11,672 nucleotides of DNA from Candidatus Eiseniibacteriota bacterium (GCA_020052115.1 JAGVPR010000371.1:1-11672), one strand, 5' to 3'; counted from the stretch's first letter, positions 1 to 7,260 are shown. Notes: generated by a model not told the origin, from the sequence alone. Numbers and translations are program-made.

Positions 1-1234
1 CCGAGCCCTTGGAAGGTCGCGGCGCGGACGCCGCGCCGCGTGAGGAATCGCCGCCTTCTTCGAGCCGCCTGAGGGCCTCGCCGAGGGTGACCGATGACTC
101 CAGGTGCGCCATCTCCAGAACGGCCGCTTCCAGGTGGACGCGCGGCAAGAACGCACGACGCATCGCCTCGGCGGCCGAGGCCGCGATCTGCAAGTAGCGC
201 AGCAGGTCGCCGGGGGGCACGCCCTTCGCCGCCTCGCGCGCCGCATCCCGCTCGCGGTCGCTCGATTCGATGAGGTCTTCGAGCCGCGGATCGGTCGCGA
301 GCACGAGAAGATCGCGAAGGAAGGACGTGAACCCTTCCGCGAACTCTCGCAAGTCGCTCCCCTGCCGGTAGACCGCGTCCACGACGCGCAGCACATCCGT
401 GGCGTCCCGCCGACGTATGGCGTGGAATACCTGGTGGAAGCGCTCGGACGGCGTCAGTCCCAGCAGGGTCTCGAGCCCTTCGACCGTGACGCGCGCCATG
501 CCGGCCGCGATCGCCTGGTCGAGCAGCGAGAGCGAATCGCGCAGACTCCCCTCGCCCTTGCGCGCGATGAGGAGCAGCGCATCACCGTCCGCCTCGAGCG
601 GAGGGCGCGCCGCGGGGCCCGTGGCGGCCTCGTCGTTCTCGCGCGAGAGGATCTCCGTGAGGCGCGCCGCGACCCGCTCCGCGCGGATCCGGCCGAAGTC
701 GTAGCGCTGCGTCCGGGAGAGCACCGTGGCGGGGATCTTCTGCGGATCGGTCGTGGCGAAGATGAACTTCACGTGCGGCGGCGGTTCTTCCAGAGTCTTG
801 AGCAGCGCGTTGAACGCCTGAGTGCTCAGCATGTGGACTTCATCAATGATGTAGACGCGGTAGCGGGACGAGGCCGGCGTGTAAAGCGTCTGGTCGCGCA
901 GCTCGCGCACGTCGTCAACGCCGGTGCGCGAAGCGGCGTCGATTTCCAGAACGTCGAAGCTCGTCTGCGAGAGGATCGCGTGACAGGTCGCGCACTCGTC
1001 GCACGGCTCCTCGGCCGGGCCGCGCTCGCAGTTCAGCGCGCGGGCGAGGATGCGAGCGACCGTCGTCTTGCCGACGCCGCGCGGGCCCGTGAACAGAAAC
1101 GCCTGGGCGATCCGTCCCGTGGTGAGCGCGGCCTTGAGATTCCGGGTGATCGCTTCCTGTCCGACGACGTCGCTGAAGTGTCGCGGACGCCACTTGCGGG
1201 CGAGCACCTCATAACCGGCAGCCTTCGGAGCCAT
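1..1234 (-). CDS. dnaX: DNA polymerase III subunit gamma/tau, N-terminal 411 residues (runs off left edge)
   Basis: Clamp-loader ATPase of the replicative polymerase, which loads the sliding clamp on DNA. The reverse-strand reading frame stays open from an ATG at 1234 to the window edge. Seen in order: Walker A GPRGVGKT (residues 50-57), a four-cysteine zinc module (C69, C78, C81, C84), Walker B IIDE (129-132) followed by VHML, sensor 1 FIFATTDP (about 157-164), an LSRTQ motif (172-176) in place of the common LSRCQ, and the sensor 2 stretch GSLRDSLSLLDQ (about 229-240). The helical domain III then follows. The start is supported by a strong GAGGAGG ribosome site just upstream. The C-terminal tau part lies outside, so any programmed frameshift cannot be judged. 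It sits directly downstream of the SRP RNA, a known bacterial arrangement. Identification is very secure. Confidence 0.97.
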   Translation of the reverse strand, partial: MAPKAAGYEVLARKWRPRHFSDVVGQEAITRNLKAALTTGRIAQAFLFTGPRGVGKTTVARILARALNCERGPAEEPCDECATCHAILSQTSFDVLEIDAASRTGVDDVRELRDQTLYTPASSRYRVYIIDEVHMLSTQAFNALLKTLEEPPPHVKFIFATTDPQKIPATVLSRTQRYDFGRIRAERVAARLTEILSRENDEAATGPAARPPLEADGDALLLIARKGEGSLRDSLSLLDQAIAAGMARVTVEGLETLLGLTPSERFHQVFHAIRRRDATDVLRVVDAVYRQGSDLREFAEGFTSFLRDLLVLATDPRLEDLIESSDRERDAAREAAKGVPPGDLLRYLQIAASAAEAMRRAFLPRVHLEAAVLEMAHLESSVTLGEALRRLEEGGDSSRGAASAPRPSKGS

Positions 1235-1367
1235 CGCCCCTCCTCGCTGCGTCGCAGCGCGCCGGCGGCGCGGCCGGCGCCCCGCGAGGCCGCGAATGCG
1301 CTCTCAGAAGAAGAAAAGCCGGTCGAGCACCGGACGTCGAACGTCCCGCCGGGTTCCCTCGAGGCCG

Positions 1368-1482
1368 CCGGCTCCCTCCAGGGAATTCCGCGGCACACCG
1401 GGGTGTCTGTTTACCGCTGCTACCTTCCGGTCCTGACGGGGTTCACAGATCCCGGTTGCGCGGGTCCTGAAGATCAGCGCCA
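1368..1482 (-). ncRNA. ffs: Signal recognition particle RNA, small bacterial type (4.5S)
   Basis: RNA scaffold that binds Ffh and targets nascent membrane and secreted proteins to the translocon. On the minus strand the hallmark domain IV core GGACCGGAAGGTAGCAGC (within 1416-1437) has the GGAA tetraloop and the asymmetric loop AGCAGC. Flanking segments pair as a long hairpin: ACCGGG with CCCGGT, GCGC with GTGC, and TTCAGG with CCTGGA. This places the ends near 1482 (5') and 1368 (3'), each uncertain by 10-20 bases. No Alu domain is visible, so this is the short form. It lies about 135 bases upstream of dnaX in the same direction. Confidence 0.9.
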
Positions 1483-1534
1483 CGTGTCCCCGGGGGGCTG
1501 CCCAGAAAGATCGCCCTTCGTCACGGATTCGACC

Positions 1535-1546
1535 CCGCTATAGCGG
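1535..1546. repeat. Perfect 12-bp palindrome CCGCTATAGCGG
   Basis: A self-complementary CCGCTATAGCGG lies between the tRNA-Ala gene and the SRP RNA, about 55 bases upstream of the estimated SRP RNA 5' end. On the minus strand its centre, TATAGC, could be a -10-like hexamer, but no convincing -35 sits at the right distance. It could be a small operator, an RNA-processing site or chance in GC-rich DNA. Confidence 0.35.
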
Positions 1547-1676
1547 ATTGCGGGTAACAGGGCACCGCTACCTCCCCGCCTAGCACGACCGGCCGAAACT
1601 GACCGCGGGGCGCCCGGACGGCCCCGCGTCGAAGAACCTTCGCGCAGCGCCCTTGCCGGACGCCGCGCCCGAACTT

Positions 1677-1752
1677 TGGTGGAGATGAGCGGACTTGAAC
1701 CGCCGACCCCCTCGTTGCGAACGAGGTGCTCTCCCAGCTGAGCTACATCCCC
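1677..1752 (-). tRNA. tRNA-Ala, anticodon CGC
   Basis: A full 76-nt cloverleaf on the minus strand with encoded CCA. The acceptor GGGGATG pairs with CATCTCC and includes the G3:U70 wobble pair, the classic alanine identity element. The D arm is GCTC/GAGC. The anticodon stem CCTCG/CGAGG encloses loop TTCGCAA, giving anticodon CGC (reads GCG). The T loop is TTCAAGT between GGCGG and CCGCT. Suited to a GC-rich genome that uses GCG codons heavily. Confidence 0.96.
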
Positions 1753-1824
1753 ACGCTATCTCGTCACCGATCCTCGCGACGCAGCGCGTCCGTCGCGCCG
1801 CGGTGGATCATATCTCATTCCAGA

Positions 1825-1916
1825 TGGCGGAGAGAGCGGGATTCGAACCCGCGAGGCCCTTTTGAGGCCTACACGCTCTCCAGGCGTGCACCTTCGACCA
1901 GCTCGGTCATCTCTCC
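1825..1916 (-). tRNA. tRNA-Ser, anticodon GGA
   Basis: A 92-nt class II tRNA with encoded CCA. The acceptor GGAGAGA pairs with TCTCTCC. The anticodon stem CACGC/GCGTG encloses loop CTGGAGA, giving anticodon GGA (reads UCC and UCU). The long variable arm (about 1852-1870) is typical of serine tRNAs, and the T loop is TTCGAAT. It lies 72 bases upstream of tRNA-Ala and may be co-transcribed with it. Confidence 0.95.
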
Positions 1917-2044
1917 ACTATGGACATTCGCCGGCGGCTTCTCCCCGGTCGGCGTCGAGGCCGCCGGACTCCACCGTTCGCAATGATCACGATACGCCGC
2001 AAGACATTGACAAACCACGAGTTCACCATAGATGGACTCGGGTG

Positions 2045-3082
2045 TCAACCGGAACATGAGACCGAGTCTGCTGCGGAGATTCTCCCGGGGAGAACGATGC
2101 GGTCGACCAGCACATCCGCCATCCTGCGCGCGATCCTCGCGTGCCCCTCGCTTCTCATGTGACAGTCATCGGTATACGGCCGCGGAGGCTCGCGGAGGAG
2201 ACCCGTCAGCGAGAATCGAACATTGCTGCCCAAAGTGCCGTCTTCCATCAATCGATAGAGCCTGCAGAGCTTCTTCTGCTCATCCGTGAGATTCGTCGCG
2301 GCTTCGCTGGGATCGTAGAAACGGATCGGCTGGAGGAAGCTGATGTAGACGATGCCTTTCGCCCGGCAGAAGTCATGGGAGTCCTGAACGATCTTCCAGA
2401 ATGCCCGGCTGACCGGCTCCAGCTCGCTCTCCGACACGTTGCGCCACGGCGACCGGGATTCCCTGAGCCTCCGGTCCAGATACCCCGTCAATCGCACAAT
2501 GTTCGAGAACAGCGCCTTGAACCGGTAGACGAATGCGCGCTTCGCTCGGTTCGACTCGATGACCTTGAAATGCTTCCAGTTGTGAGGGGGAAGAGCGTGC
2601 GGGCTCCTCTGGAACCGATTCAGAGAGTACGTCACGAGGTCGTTGTATCCGTCCAATCCCACGATCATATCCGGTTGGTAATCCTGGAGGACGAGCTGGA
2701 TGAAAATGAACTCCTGCTCGACGACGAAGGCCCCGACGCCGGCGTTGAGCACTTCGATCCGGTCTGTTCCGAGCCTGGCGTTCAGCTCCTTCTCGAGAAA
2801 GGCGGAGATCGTGGAATCCGTCGCGCCGCCTCGAGCGACGCTTCCTCCGGTGAGGATGATCCGGTACTTCTCTTTCGGCTTCAGAACCGGATGCGCCGTC
2901 TTTAGGCCCTGCTCGTCGGTCTCTCCGGGTTCAGGCGCATGCCGGTAATAGACATAGGGATGATCCACCATGTCGTAGTACGGTGGCCGCCTTTCCTTAG
3001 CGTGAAAGGCGACACCGATCAGCAGTTCCCCGACGATGCAAGTGAGGAACAAACAGAGGAGACAGAGGCACATCCGCCTCAC
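2045..3082 (-). CDS. SGNH/GDSL-type hydrolase with N-terminal membrane anchor or signal peptide
   Basis: A 345-residue protein of the SGNH hydrolase type, likely an esterase or an O-acyl-handling enzyme acting outside the cytoplasm. The four blocks are visible: nucleophile GGS (S81) in LTGGSVARG, block II VLNAGVGAF (111-119), block III GLDGYND with N147, and block V DDCH (D305, H308). Residues about 4-25 are hydrophobic after two arginines, so it is exported or membrane-tethered. The start used is GTG at 3082; an ATG three codons downstream is an equally reasonable start. The substrate cannot be read from sequence. It lies between two serine tRNA genes on the same strand, and a membrane glycosyltransferase is next upstream, so a role in modifying surface polysaccharide or lipid is an inference only. 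Confidence 0.82.
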   Translation of the reverse strand: MRRMCLCLLCLFLTCIVGELLIGVAFHAKERRPPYYDMVDHPYVYYRHAPEPGETDEQGLKTAHPVLKPKEKYRIILTGGSVARGGATDSTISAFLEKELNARLGTDRIEVLNAGVGAFVVEQEFIFIQLVLQDYQPDMIVGLDGYNDLVTYSLNRFQRSPHALPPHNWKHFKVIESNRAKRAFVYRFKALFSNIVRLTGYLDRRLRESRSPWRNVSESELEPVSRAFWKIVQDSHDFCRAKGIVYISFLQPIRFYDPSEAATNLTDEQKKLCRLYRLMEDGTLGSNVRFSLTGLLREPPRPYTDDCHMRSEGHARIARRMADVLVDRIVLPGRISAADSVSCSG

Positions 3083-3160
3083 ATCTTCGCCATCTTCATG
3101 AAGCGCCTGCCTTTGCGGTCCGCACGTTCAAGCTGGGCGCAGTCCGGCAGCGGGTTCGCG

Positions 3161-3250
<90 letters not shown>

Positions 3251-3360
3251 GCGAGGCTGTGATTGCGGGGTCAAGTGGAGCCACGTGCCCGGGACCGGAG
3301 CCGACCGAAATCCCGCGATGCCGCGGGGACAACAGAGTCTATCACCCTCGGACCTTCCAC

Positions 3361-3402
3361 CGCAAAGATCGCGCAGCGCGGCGGGCGAGCCGCGCCTTTG
3401 CG
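3361..3402. other. GC-rich inverted repeat, possible terminator after the glycosyltransferase
   Basis: Nested perfect arms: inner GCGCGGC (3376-3382) with GCCGCGC (3389-3395) around a 6-base loop, and outer CGCAAAG (3361-3367) with CTTTGCG (3396-3402), with an 8-base bulge on one side. It lies between the glycosyltransferase stop and tRNA-Ser(CGA). No U-tract follows on the minus strand, so a factor-independent terminator is only possible. It may instead be a processing signal. Confidence 0.35.
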
Positions 3403-3452
3403 CACTCCAACTCTTTGAAAGACCCGCAGTTCGACACACCGCGTCTCGGCTG

Positions 3453-4883
3453 TCAATCCGACGAAGGAGCCGCGTCTCCTTCCCCCCGCCGCGGCCACAG
3501 CCAGAATGCAAGGATGAGGAGGAACGGCTCGGTGGAGAACCGAATGCGATTGCCCTCCGTGCCGTCCACGAACAGCGTCATGGCGAGAACCCAGAGGATG
3601 GCTAGCAGCATGAAGGCTGCTGTTCGGGCGCGCACGCGGTCCGTGCGCCAGGCCGAGATGATTCTCGCCACAGCCGCGACGATGAGCACCGGAAAGGCAA
3701 GCGCGAAGAAGCTCCACGACTTCATGAATGTGTTCGCCGGGTAGTTCGCCGCGAGGTCCTCCGTCCTCCGAGAGTCGAGAAACAGCACGCGATCGTAGAG
3801 ACTCATCCACGCTCGCGCGACCGGGCCAATCTCCCCCTCCTTGTCCAGGCCGTAGAAACCGCCGTACGGATGACGCATGCTGAACCGCGCGGAGTACCAG
3901 TAATTGTGCACGGCCTTCTCCAGCACCAGCCGCGGATCGTTCCTGATGACTTGCCGCGCCCGCCGGTCCAGTTCCTCGAAGTTCTTCAAGGCAACGTAGC
4001 TGTTCCAGTTGAGCGAGCCATCCTCCAGAACCGTCTGGGCGACCGCCGGGACGTCCTTGAATCGATCCGGCACCTGCAGGCCCCAATTCGGTTTCCAATT
4101 GATGCTCAGGCCCCGCGAGAGGTTGTATCCGGACCAGCTCGAATAGGTGAAGGTGCCGAACAGGAGATGGTTCTTGAGCGGCCAGGCGATCATGAGGACT
4201 GCGGCCGCGGCGAGACACCCGGCGACGCGAAGCCGCTCCCGTGCGGGCCTTCCCGCAGCTCTGAGGCGGGGATCCGAAAGCCCCCACCATGCGACAGCCC
4301 CGAGTACCGCCAGCGCCCATAGGAAGTGGAAGAGACTCCGCGTGTACACCAGAAGCGTCATGAGCCCGCACACCGCGGCCAGCCGTCCCGCGGAAGGACG
4401 CTCGAGGTGTCCGAACACCGCAGCGGCTGTCAGCAGCAGGAGCACCCACTCGTAGTAGGTATAGAAGTAGTGATGCTGGGTCAGATAGACGCCCGGATGA
4501 AGGACGATGATGAGGGCGCAGGCCGCGGCAGCCTTGCGGTTGGGGATCATCTTCGAACAGAGCCACGCCGCGGCGGCGACCCCTACCCCACCCGCGAGCA
4601 CCGCGAACGCCATGAGGATCGTCTCGGCCCGGATGCCCAGAGCATTGCCGAGGCTCAACGCCGATCCCAACCCCAGATTGAGCAGGGGCGGCTGCATGTG
4701 GAGATAGAGGAGCGACTGCCGGAAGTCGGCGATGAGGAACTTCGGGCTCAGCAGCTGCCAGTAGTGCGAGGGAACGACCATCCGGTAGCCGAGGATGCGC
4801 ACCAACAGCAAGGCCGCCAGGTACGCGGCCACGCACAGGAAGTACGGTGAGCGGGCCCGATCCCTGAACCGCATGACGTCCAT
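3453..4883 (-). CDS. Multispanning GT-C-like glycosyltransferase (ArnT/PMT, family 39-like)
   Basis: A predicted polytopic inner-membrane protein of about 476 residues resembling the GT-C enzymes that move sugars from polyprenyl-phosphate carriers to lipid or protein on the outer face. The first non-cytoplasmic loop carries the family-like YLHMQPPLLN (about 60-69), followed by several hydrophobic helices. Later come WPLKNHLLFGTFTYSSWSGYNL-like sequence (about 235-256), matching the family's R/K-N...G...G-N-L region, and a C-terminal E-G-N-R-I-R-F-x-x-E-P before the last helix. Start choice: the frame extends to a GTG at 4991, but a good promoter there would initiate downstream of it. ATG 4883 or ATG 4874 (with GGGGA 8 bases upstream) is therefore preferred. 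Substrate unknown. The acidic catalytic residue of the first loop is not obvious. Confidence 0.72.
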   Translation of the reverse strand: MDVMRFRDRARSPYFLCVAAYLAALLLVRILGYRMVVPSHYWQLLSPKFLIADFRQSLLYLHMQPPLLNLGLGSALSLGNALGIRAETILMAFAVLAGGVGVAAAAWLCSKMIPNRKAAAACALIIVLHPGVYLTQHHYFYTYYEWVLLLLTAAAVFGHLERPSAGRLAAVCGLMTLLVYTRSLFHFLWALAVLGAVAWWGLSDPRLRAAGRPARERLRVAGCLAAAAVLMIAWPLKNHLLFGTFTYSSWSGYNLSRGLSINWKPNWGLQVPDRFKDVPAVAQTVLEDGSLNWNSYVALKNFEELDRRARQVIRNDPRLVLEKAVHNYWYSARFSMRHPYGGFYGLDKEGEIGPVARAWMSLYDRVLFLDSRRTEDLAANYPANTFMKSWSFFALAFPVLIVAAVARIISAWRTDRVRARTAAFMLLAILWVLAMTLFVDGTEGNRIRFSTEPFLLILAFWLWPRRGEGDAAPSSD

Positions 4884-4969
4884 CCCCGGTCTTCGCCCGT
4901 CCTCGATCGTCACCCGGCCGGCAAGAACCCCATCGCTCGATGGGACGAGGCGAAGCGCCGGGATTCCGC

Positions 4970-4988
4970 CTCGACGACGATCGTCGAG
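4970..4988. promoter_or_regulatory. Inverted repeat at the predicted transcription start of the glycosyltransferase gene
   Basis: Perfect 8-base arms CTCGACGA and TCGTCGAG are separated by 3 bases. The repeat coincides with the start point expected from the promoter at 4992-5021, so it could be an operator or an RNA hairpin at the 5' end of the message. No matching regulator is encoded in the window. Confidence 0.4.
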
Positions 4989-4991
4989 CAC

Positions 4992-5021
4992 AGGCTAAGG
5001 AGGCGGCGAGTGGATTGTCAA
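4992..5021 (-). promoter_or_regulatory. Sigma70-like promoter for the glycosyltransferase gene
   Basis: On the minus strand a consensus TTGACA (5021-5016) is followed after 18 bases by TAGCCT (4997-4992), which keeps the T, A and final T of the -10 hexamer. The -35 lies inside a perfect 13-bp palindrome, GGATTGTCAATCC (5012-5024), so the box may also be a regulator site. Transcription would start near 4985, inside the longest possible reading frame, which argues against the GTG start at 4991. Confidence 0.5.
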
Positions 5022-5076
5022 TCCGGCACGCCGCGCGAAGCCTGCACCCGAAGCGCGCGCCTGCGGTCCGGGACGC

Positions 5077-6507
5077 TTACAAAGCCGCCTTCACGCCGGC
5101 CGCGTAGGCCGGATCGGCCTTCGCGAAGTGCCCAAGCTGGCGATCAATGATCTCCTGCGGCACCCCCTGCATGGCGCCCGCGATCGCGCGGTGCAGCCGC
5201 GCTTTCTCATCCGCCGTCATCAGGCGGTACAGATTCCCCGCCTGCGTGTAGTCGTCGTTTCCCGCTCGATGGTCGTACCGGTCGGCGTCGCCGCTGATCT
5301 TCAGCGGCGGCTCCTTGAACCTCGGATCCTCGACCGGGCCGCCTCGGCTGTTCGGCTCGAAGTTGACGGCGCCGCCGCTGTTGTCGTCGAACCGCATCGA
5401 GCCGTCTCTGTGGTAGTGAGTGACCGGGCAGTGCGGCCGGTTGACCGGCAGATTGTCGTAGTTCACGCCCAGGCGGTAGCGATGGGCGTCGGCGTACGAG
5501 AAGATGCGGAACTGGAGCATCTTGTCGGGGCTGTGGCTGATGCCGGGGACCATGTTCGCCGGCGAGAACGCGGACTGCTCGACCTCCGCGAAGTAGTTCT
5601 CGGGGTTCCGGTTCAGTTCCATGACGCCGACCTCGATGAGCGGATAGTCCTTGTGCGGCCACACCTTCGTGAGATCGAACGGGTTGAATGCCGCCTTCTC
5701 GGCTTGCGCCTCGGGCATCACCTGGACCTTGAGCCGCCACTTCGGAAAATCGCGTCGCTCGATCGCCTCGAAGAGATCGCGCTGGTTGCTCTCGCGGTCC
5801 GTACCGACGATGCGGGCGGCCTCGTCGTCGTTCAAGCACTGGATCCCCTGCACCGTCTTGAAATGGAACTTGACCCAGAACCGCTCCCCGGCAGCGTTGA
5901 TGAGGCTGTAGGTGTGGCTCCCGTAGCCGTTCATGTGTCGGAAGCTGCGCGGCAGGCCGCGGTCCGAGAACAGAATCGTGACCTGGTGCAGGCTCTCGGG
6001 ACTCAAGGACCAGAAATCCCACATCGCCGTCGTCGAGCGGAGGTTCGTCTTCGGATCGCGCTTCTGCGTGCGGATGAAATCCGGAAACTTGTACGGGTCG
6101 CGAACGAAGAAGACGGGCGTGTTGTTTCCGACGAGGTCCCAGTTCCCCTCCTCGGTGTAGAACTTCATCGCGAAGCCTCGAACGTCGCGCTCGGCGTCGG
6201 CCGCACCGCGCTCGCCCGCAACCGTCGAGAACCGCACGAAGCACTCGGTCTTCTTCCCGATCTCAGAGAAGACCTTCGCTTTCGTGTAGCGCGACAAGTC
6301 GCCGGATACGGTCAACGTGCCGTAGGCGCCGGAACCCTTGGCATGCACGACCCGCTCCGGGATCCGCTCACGGTTGAAATGCGCGTGCTTCTCGAAGAGC
6401 TGCCAGTCCTGCACGAGAAGCGGGCCCCGCGGACCCGCGGTGAGCGCGTTCTGGTTGTCCGCGACCGGTATGCCGGCCGATGTCGTCAGGGTGGGCTTCT
6501 TGGCCAT
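5077..6507 (-). CDS. katA: Monofunctional haem catalase (small-subunit type)
   Basis: Converts hydrogen peroxide to water and oxygen in the cytoplasm; 476 residues, the usual size for small-subunit catalases. Visible active-site elements: distal His55 in RVVHAKGSGAYG, the distal Asn pair N128/N129 in DLVGNNTPVFFVRDP, and the proximal haem ligand Tyr338 with Arg334 in RIFSYADAHR. Other family blocks are FWSLSPESLHQ, RHMNGYGSHTY, PFDLTKVWPHKDYPLI and LNRNPENYFAEVEQSAF. The ATG has AAGGAGGG at good spacing upstream. The first residues (KKPTLTTSAGIPVADNQN) are the typical catalase N-terminus, with no export signal. A PerR-like repressor lies 160 bases upstream on the same strand, so peroxide induction is expected. 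No flavodoxin-like C-terminal domain. Very secure. Confidence 0.97.
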   Translation of the reverse strand: MAKKPTLTTSAGIPVADNQNALTAGPRGPLLVQDWQLFEKHAHFNRERIPERVVHAKGSGAYGTLTVSGDLSRYTKAKVFSEIGKKTECFVRFSTVAGERGAADAERDVRGFAMKFYTEEGNWDLVGNNTPVFFVRDPYKFPDFIRTQKRDPKTNLRSTTAMWDFWSLSPESLHQVTILFSDRGLPRSFRHMNGYGSHTYSLINAAGERFWVKFHFKTVQGIQCLNDDEAARIVGTDRESNQRDLFEAIERRDFPKWRLKVQVMPEAQAEKAAFNPFDLTKVWPHKDYPLIEVGVMELNRNPENYFAEVEQSAFSPANMVPGISHSPDKMLQFRIFSYADAHRYRLGVNYDNLPVNRPHCPVTHYHRDGSMRFDDNSGGAVNFEPNSRGGPVEDPRFKEPPLKISGDADRYDHRAGNDDYTQAGNLYRLMTADEKARLHRAIAGAMQGVPQEIIDRQLGHFAKADPAYAAGVKAAL

Positions 6508-6533
6508 CGTCTTGTCCCTCCTTGTCGTGGTGC

Positions 6534-6569
6534 CCGGCGCCCGCGCCGGCCGCGACCCCTGATCGGGGG
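6534..6569 (-). other. Two GC-rich hairpins in the katA leader
   Basis: In the 5' untranslated part of katA, arms CCGGCGC (6534-6540) and GCGCCGG (6543-6549) form a perfect inverted repeat, next to a shorter CCCC/GGGG repeat around TGATC (about 6556-6569). They could terminate read-through from perR or shape katA leader RNA. There is no U-run, so a true terminator is not established. Confidence 0.35.
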
Positions 6570-6599
6570 CGGCGAGGGCCGGTGGGCAGCCTGCTCATG

Positions 6600-6628
6600 G
6601 ACCTAAACCATTTTTAGATCATGTCTAT
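6600..6628. promoter_or_regulatory. Predicted PerR operator region in front of katA
   Basis: Two overlapping inverted repeats. One has arms GACCTAAA (6600-6607) and TTTAGATC (6613-6620), 7 of 8 positions complementary, with a 5-base spacer. The other is the 15-mer TTAGATCATGTCTAT (6614-6628), which matches the 15-mer before perR at 10 of 15 positions and has the 7-1-7 layout of PerR and Fur boxes. Possible promoter elements on the minus strand (TTGAAG near 6650 and TATGAA near 6628) are weak. It lies about 95-120 bases upstream of the katA start. Confidence 0.5.
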
Positions 6629-6667
6629 TCATAGCATCTACAAGAGCCCTAACTTCAACATTGAAAA

Positions 6668-7069
6668 TCAATTCCGAGATCTACGGCGTCCGCGCATGAC
6701 GACCTGGAATTCGCTGACCTCCAACCCGTCGAGCGACTCCAGGCCCGCGACGCGGATCGCATCCCAGGCGACATCGAGGACTTCTCCTGTCTCTTCATCC
6801 ACGAAGTGATGATGCGGCCCGGCGTTCGGATCGAAGAGAACCGTCCCGTCCCGGAGGTTCTGCGTGCGGAGGAGCCTCTTCTTGACGAAGAGATTCAGCG
6901 TGTTATAGACGGTGGCGCGCGAGATCGTGGGGTATCGCTCCCGGATCCTCGCTAGGACCTGATCCGCGGACGGATGGGAATCCATGCCCAAGACCCCCTC
7001 GGCGACAGCGAGGCGTTGCAGCGTCGGCTGGATGCCGTACGAGCGGAGGAGCACCGGGAGGTTGTCCAT
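6668..7069 (-). CDS. perR: PerR-like peroxide-sensing repressor (Fur family), lacking zinc-site cysteines
   Basis: A 133-residue Fur-family DNA-binding repressor. The winged-helix part includes HPSADQVLARIRERYPTIS and RATVYNTLNLF (about 32-61). Residues H32, D80, H86, H88 and D99 align with the five regulatory metal ligands of Bacillus PerR (H37, D85, H91, H93, D104). The aspartate at the last position is the PerR rather than Fur type. Metal-catalysed oxidation of the first two histidines is how known PerR proteins sense peroxide. Oddly, the two CxxC pairs that hold structural zinc are absent: the protein has no cysteine at all, with DEET where the first CxxC would be. Catalase is the next gene downstream and an operator-like repeat overlaps its own promoter. 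Other Fur-family roles are possible but less likely here. Confidence 0.85.
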   Translation of the reverse strand: MDNLPVLLRSYGIQPTLQRLAVAEGVLGMDSHPSADQVLARIRERYPTISRATVYNTLNLFVKKRLLRTQNLRDGTVLFDPNAGPHHHFVDEETGEVLDVAWDAIRVAGLESLDGLEVSEFQVVMRGRRRSRN

Positions 7070-7075
7070 CGCTAC

Positions 7076-7107
7076 TTAGACTACGTCCAAATTCGCTGCC
7101 CTGCCAA
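7076..7107 (-). promoter_or_regulatory. perR promoter with overlapping PerR-box-like inverted repeat
   Basis: On the minus strand TTGGCA (7107-7102) and TAGTCT (7083-7078) are 18 bases apart, so transcription would start about 1-2 bases from the perR ATG at 7069. That implies a leaderless or nearly leaderless message, in agreement with the lack of a ribosome site. The 15-mer TTAGACTACGTCCAA (7076-7090) is an imperfect 7-1-7 inverted repeat covering the -10 box, the expected place for autorepression. Confidence 0.5.
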
Positions 7108-7187
7108 GTCGAATCGTCTCCGGCTCGGAGGAAACTCCGAAGGCGGCCCAAGAGCAGTGGTCCGCCGGCGCCGCGTATAAACGACCA

Positions 7188-7216
7188 TTGACTCCACAAA
7201 TCCCTTGTGCAAGGAT
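7188..7216 (+). promoter_or_regulatory. Candidate promoter of the redox operon, with palindrome CCTTGTGCAAGG
   Basis: TTGACT (7188-7193) is a good -35. The hexamer 17 bases on, AAGGAT (7211-7216), is a poor -10. A perfect inverted repeat CCTTG-TG-CAAGG (7203-7214) covers the spacer and -10 and could be an operator. It does not match the FNR/CRP consensus. The first gene starts at 7375, leaving a leader of about 150 bases. Confidence 0.3.
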
Positions 7217-7240
7217 AGCCGCCGGTACACGTCGGTTCCC

Positions 7241-7260
7241 GGCCTCTCAACGGAGAGGCC
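7241..7260. repeat. Perfect 7-bp-arm hairpin in the redox-operon leader
   Basis: Arms GGCCTCT (7241-7247) and AGAGGCC (7254-7260) flank a 6-base loop. If the operon starts near 7220 this would be a stable hairpin close to the 5' end of its RNA. There is no following T-run, so it is not a clear terminator. Regulatory or RNA-stabilising roles are possible. Confidence 0.45.

Noticed and set aside
104..1543. Plus-strand open frame of 479 codons
   Set aside because: Shadow of dnaX continuing through the SRP RNA; no family motif and arginine-rich composition.
3271..4836. Second minus-strand frame of 521 codons overlapping the glycosyltransferase
   Set aside because: Frame-shifted shadow with no membrane segments or motifs, while the chosen frame gives clear helices and family-like motifs.
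5025..5076. Terminator after katA formed by CGCGCG repeats
   Set aside because: The matching arms are only self-complementary CG runs with a long loop and no U-tract; this is expected by chance in such GC-rich DNA.
5128..6606. Long plus-strand open frame of 492 codons
   Set aside because: Exactly antisense to the catalase, whose motifs, ribosome site and length are complete. The antisense product is low-complexity in R, V, L and E, typical of a GC-rich shadow frame.
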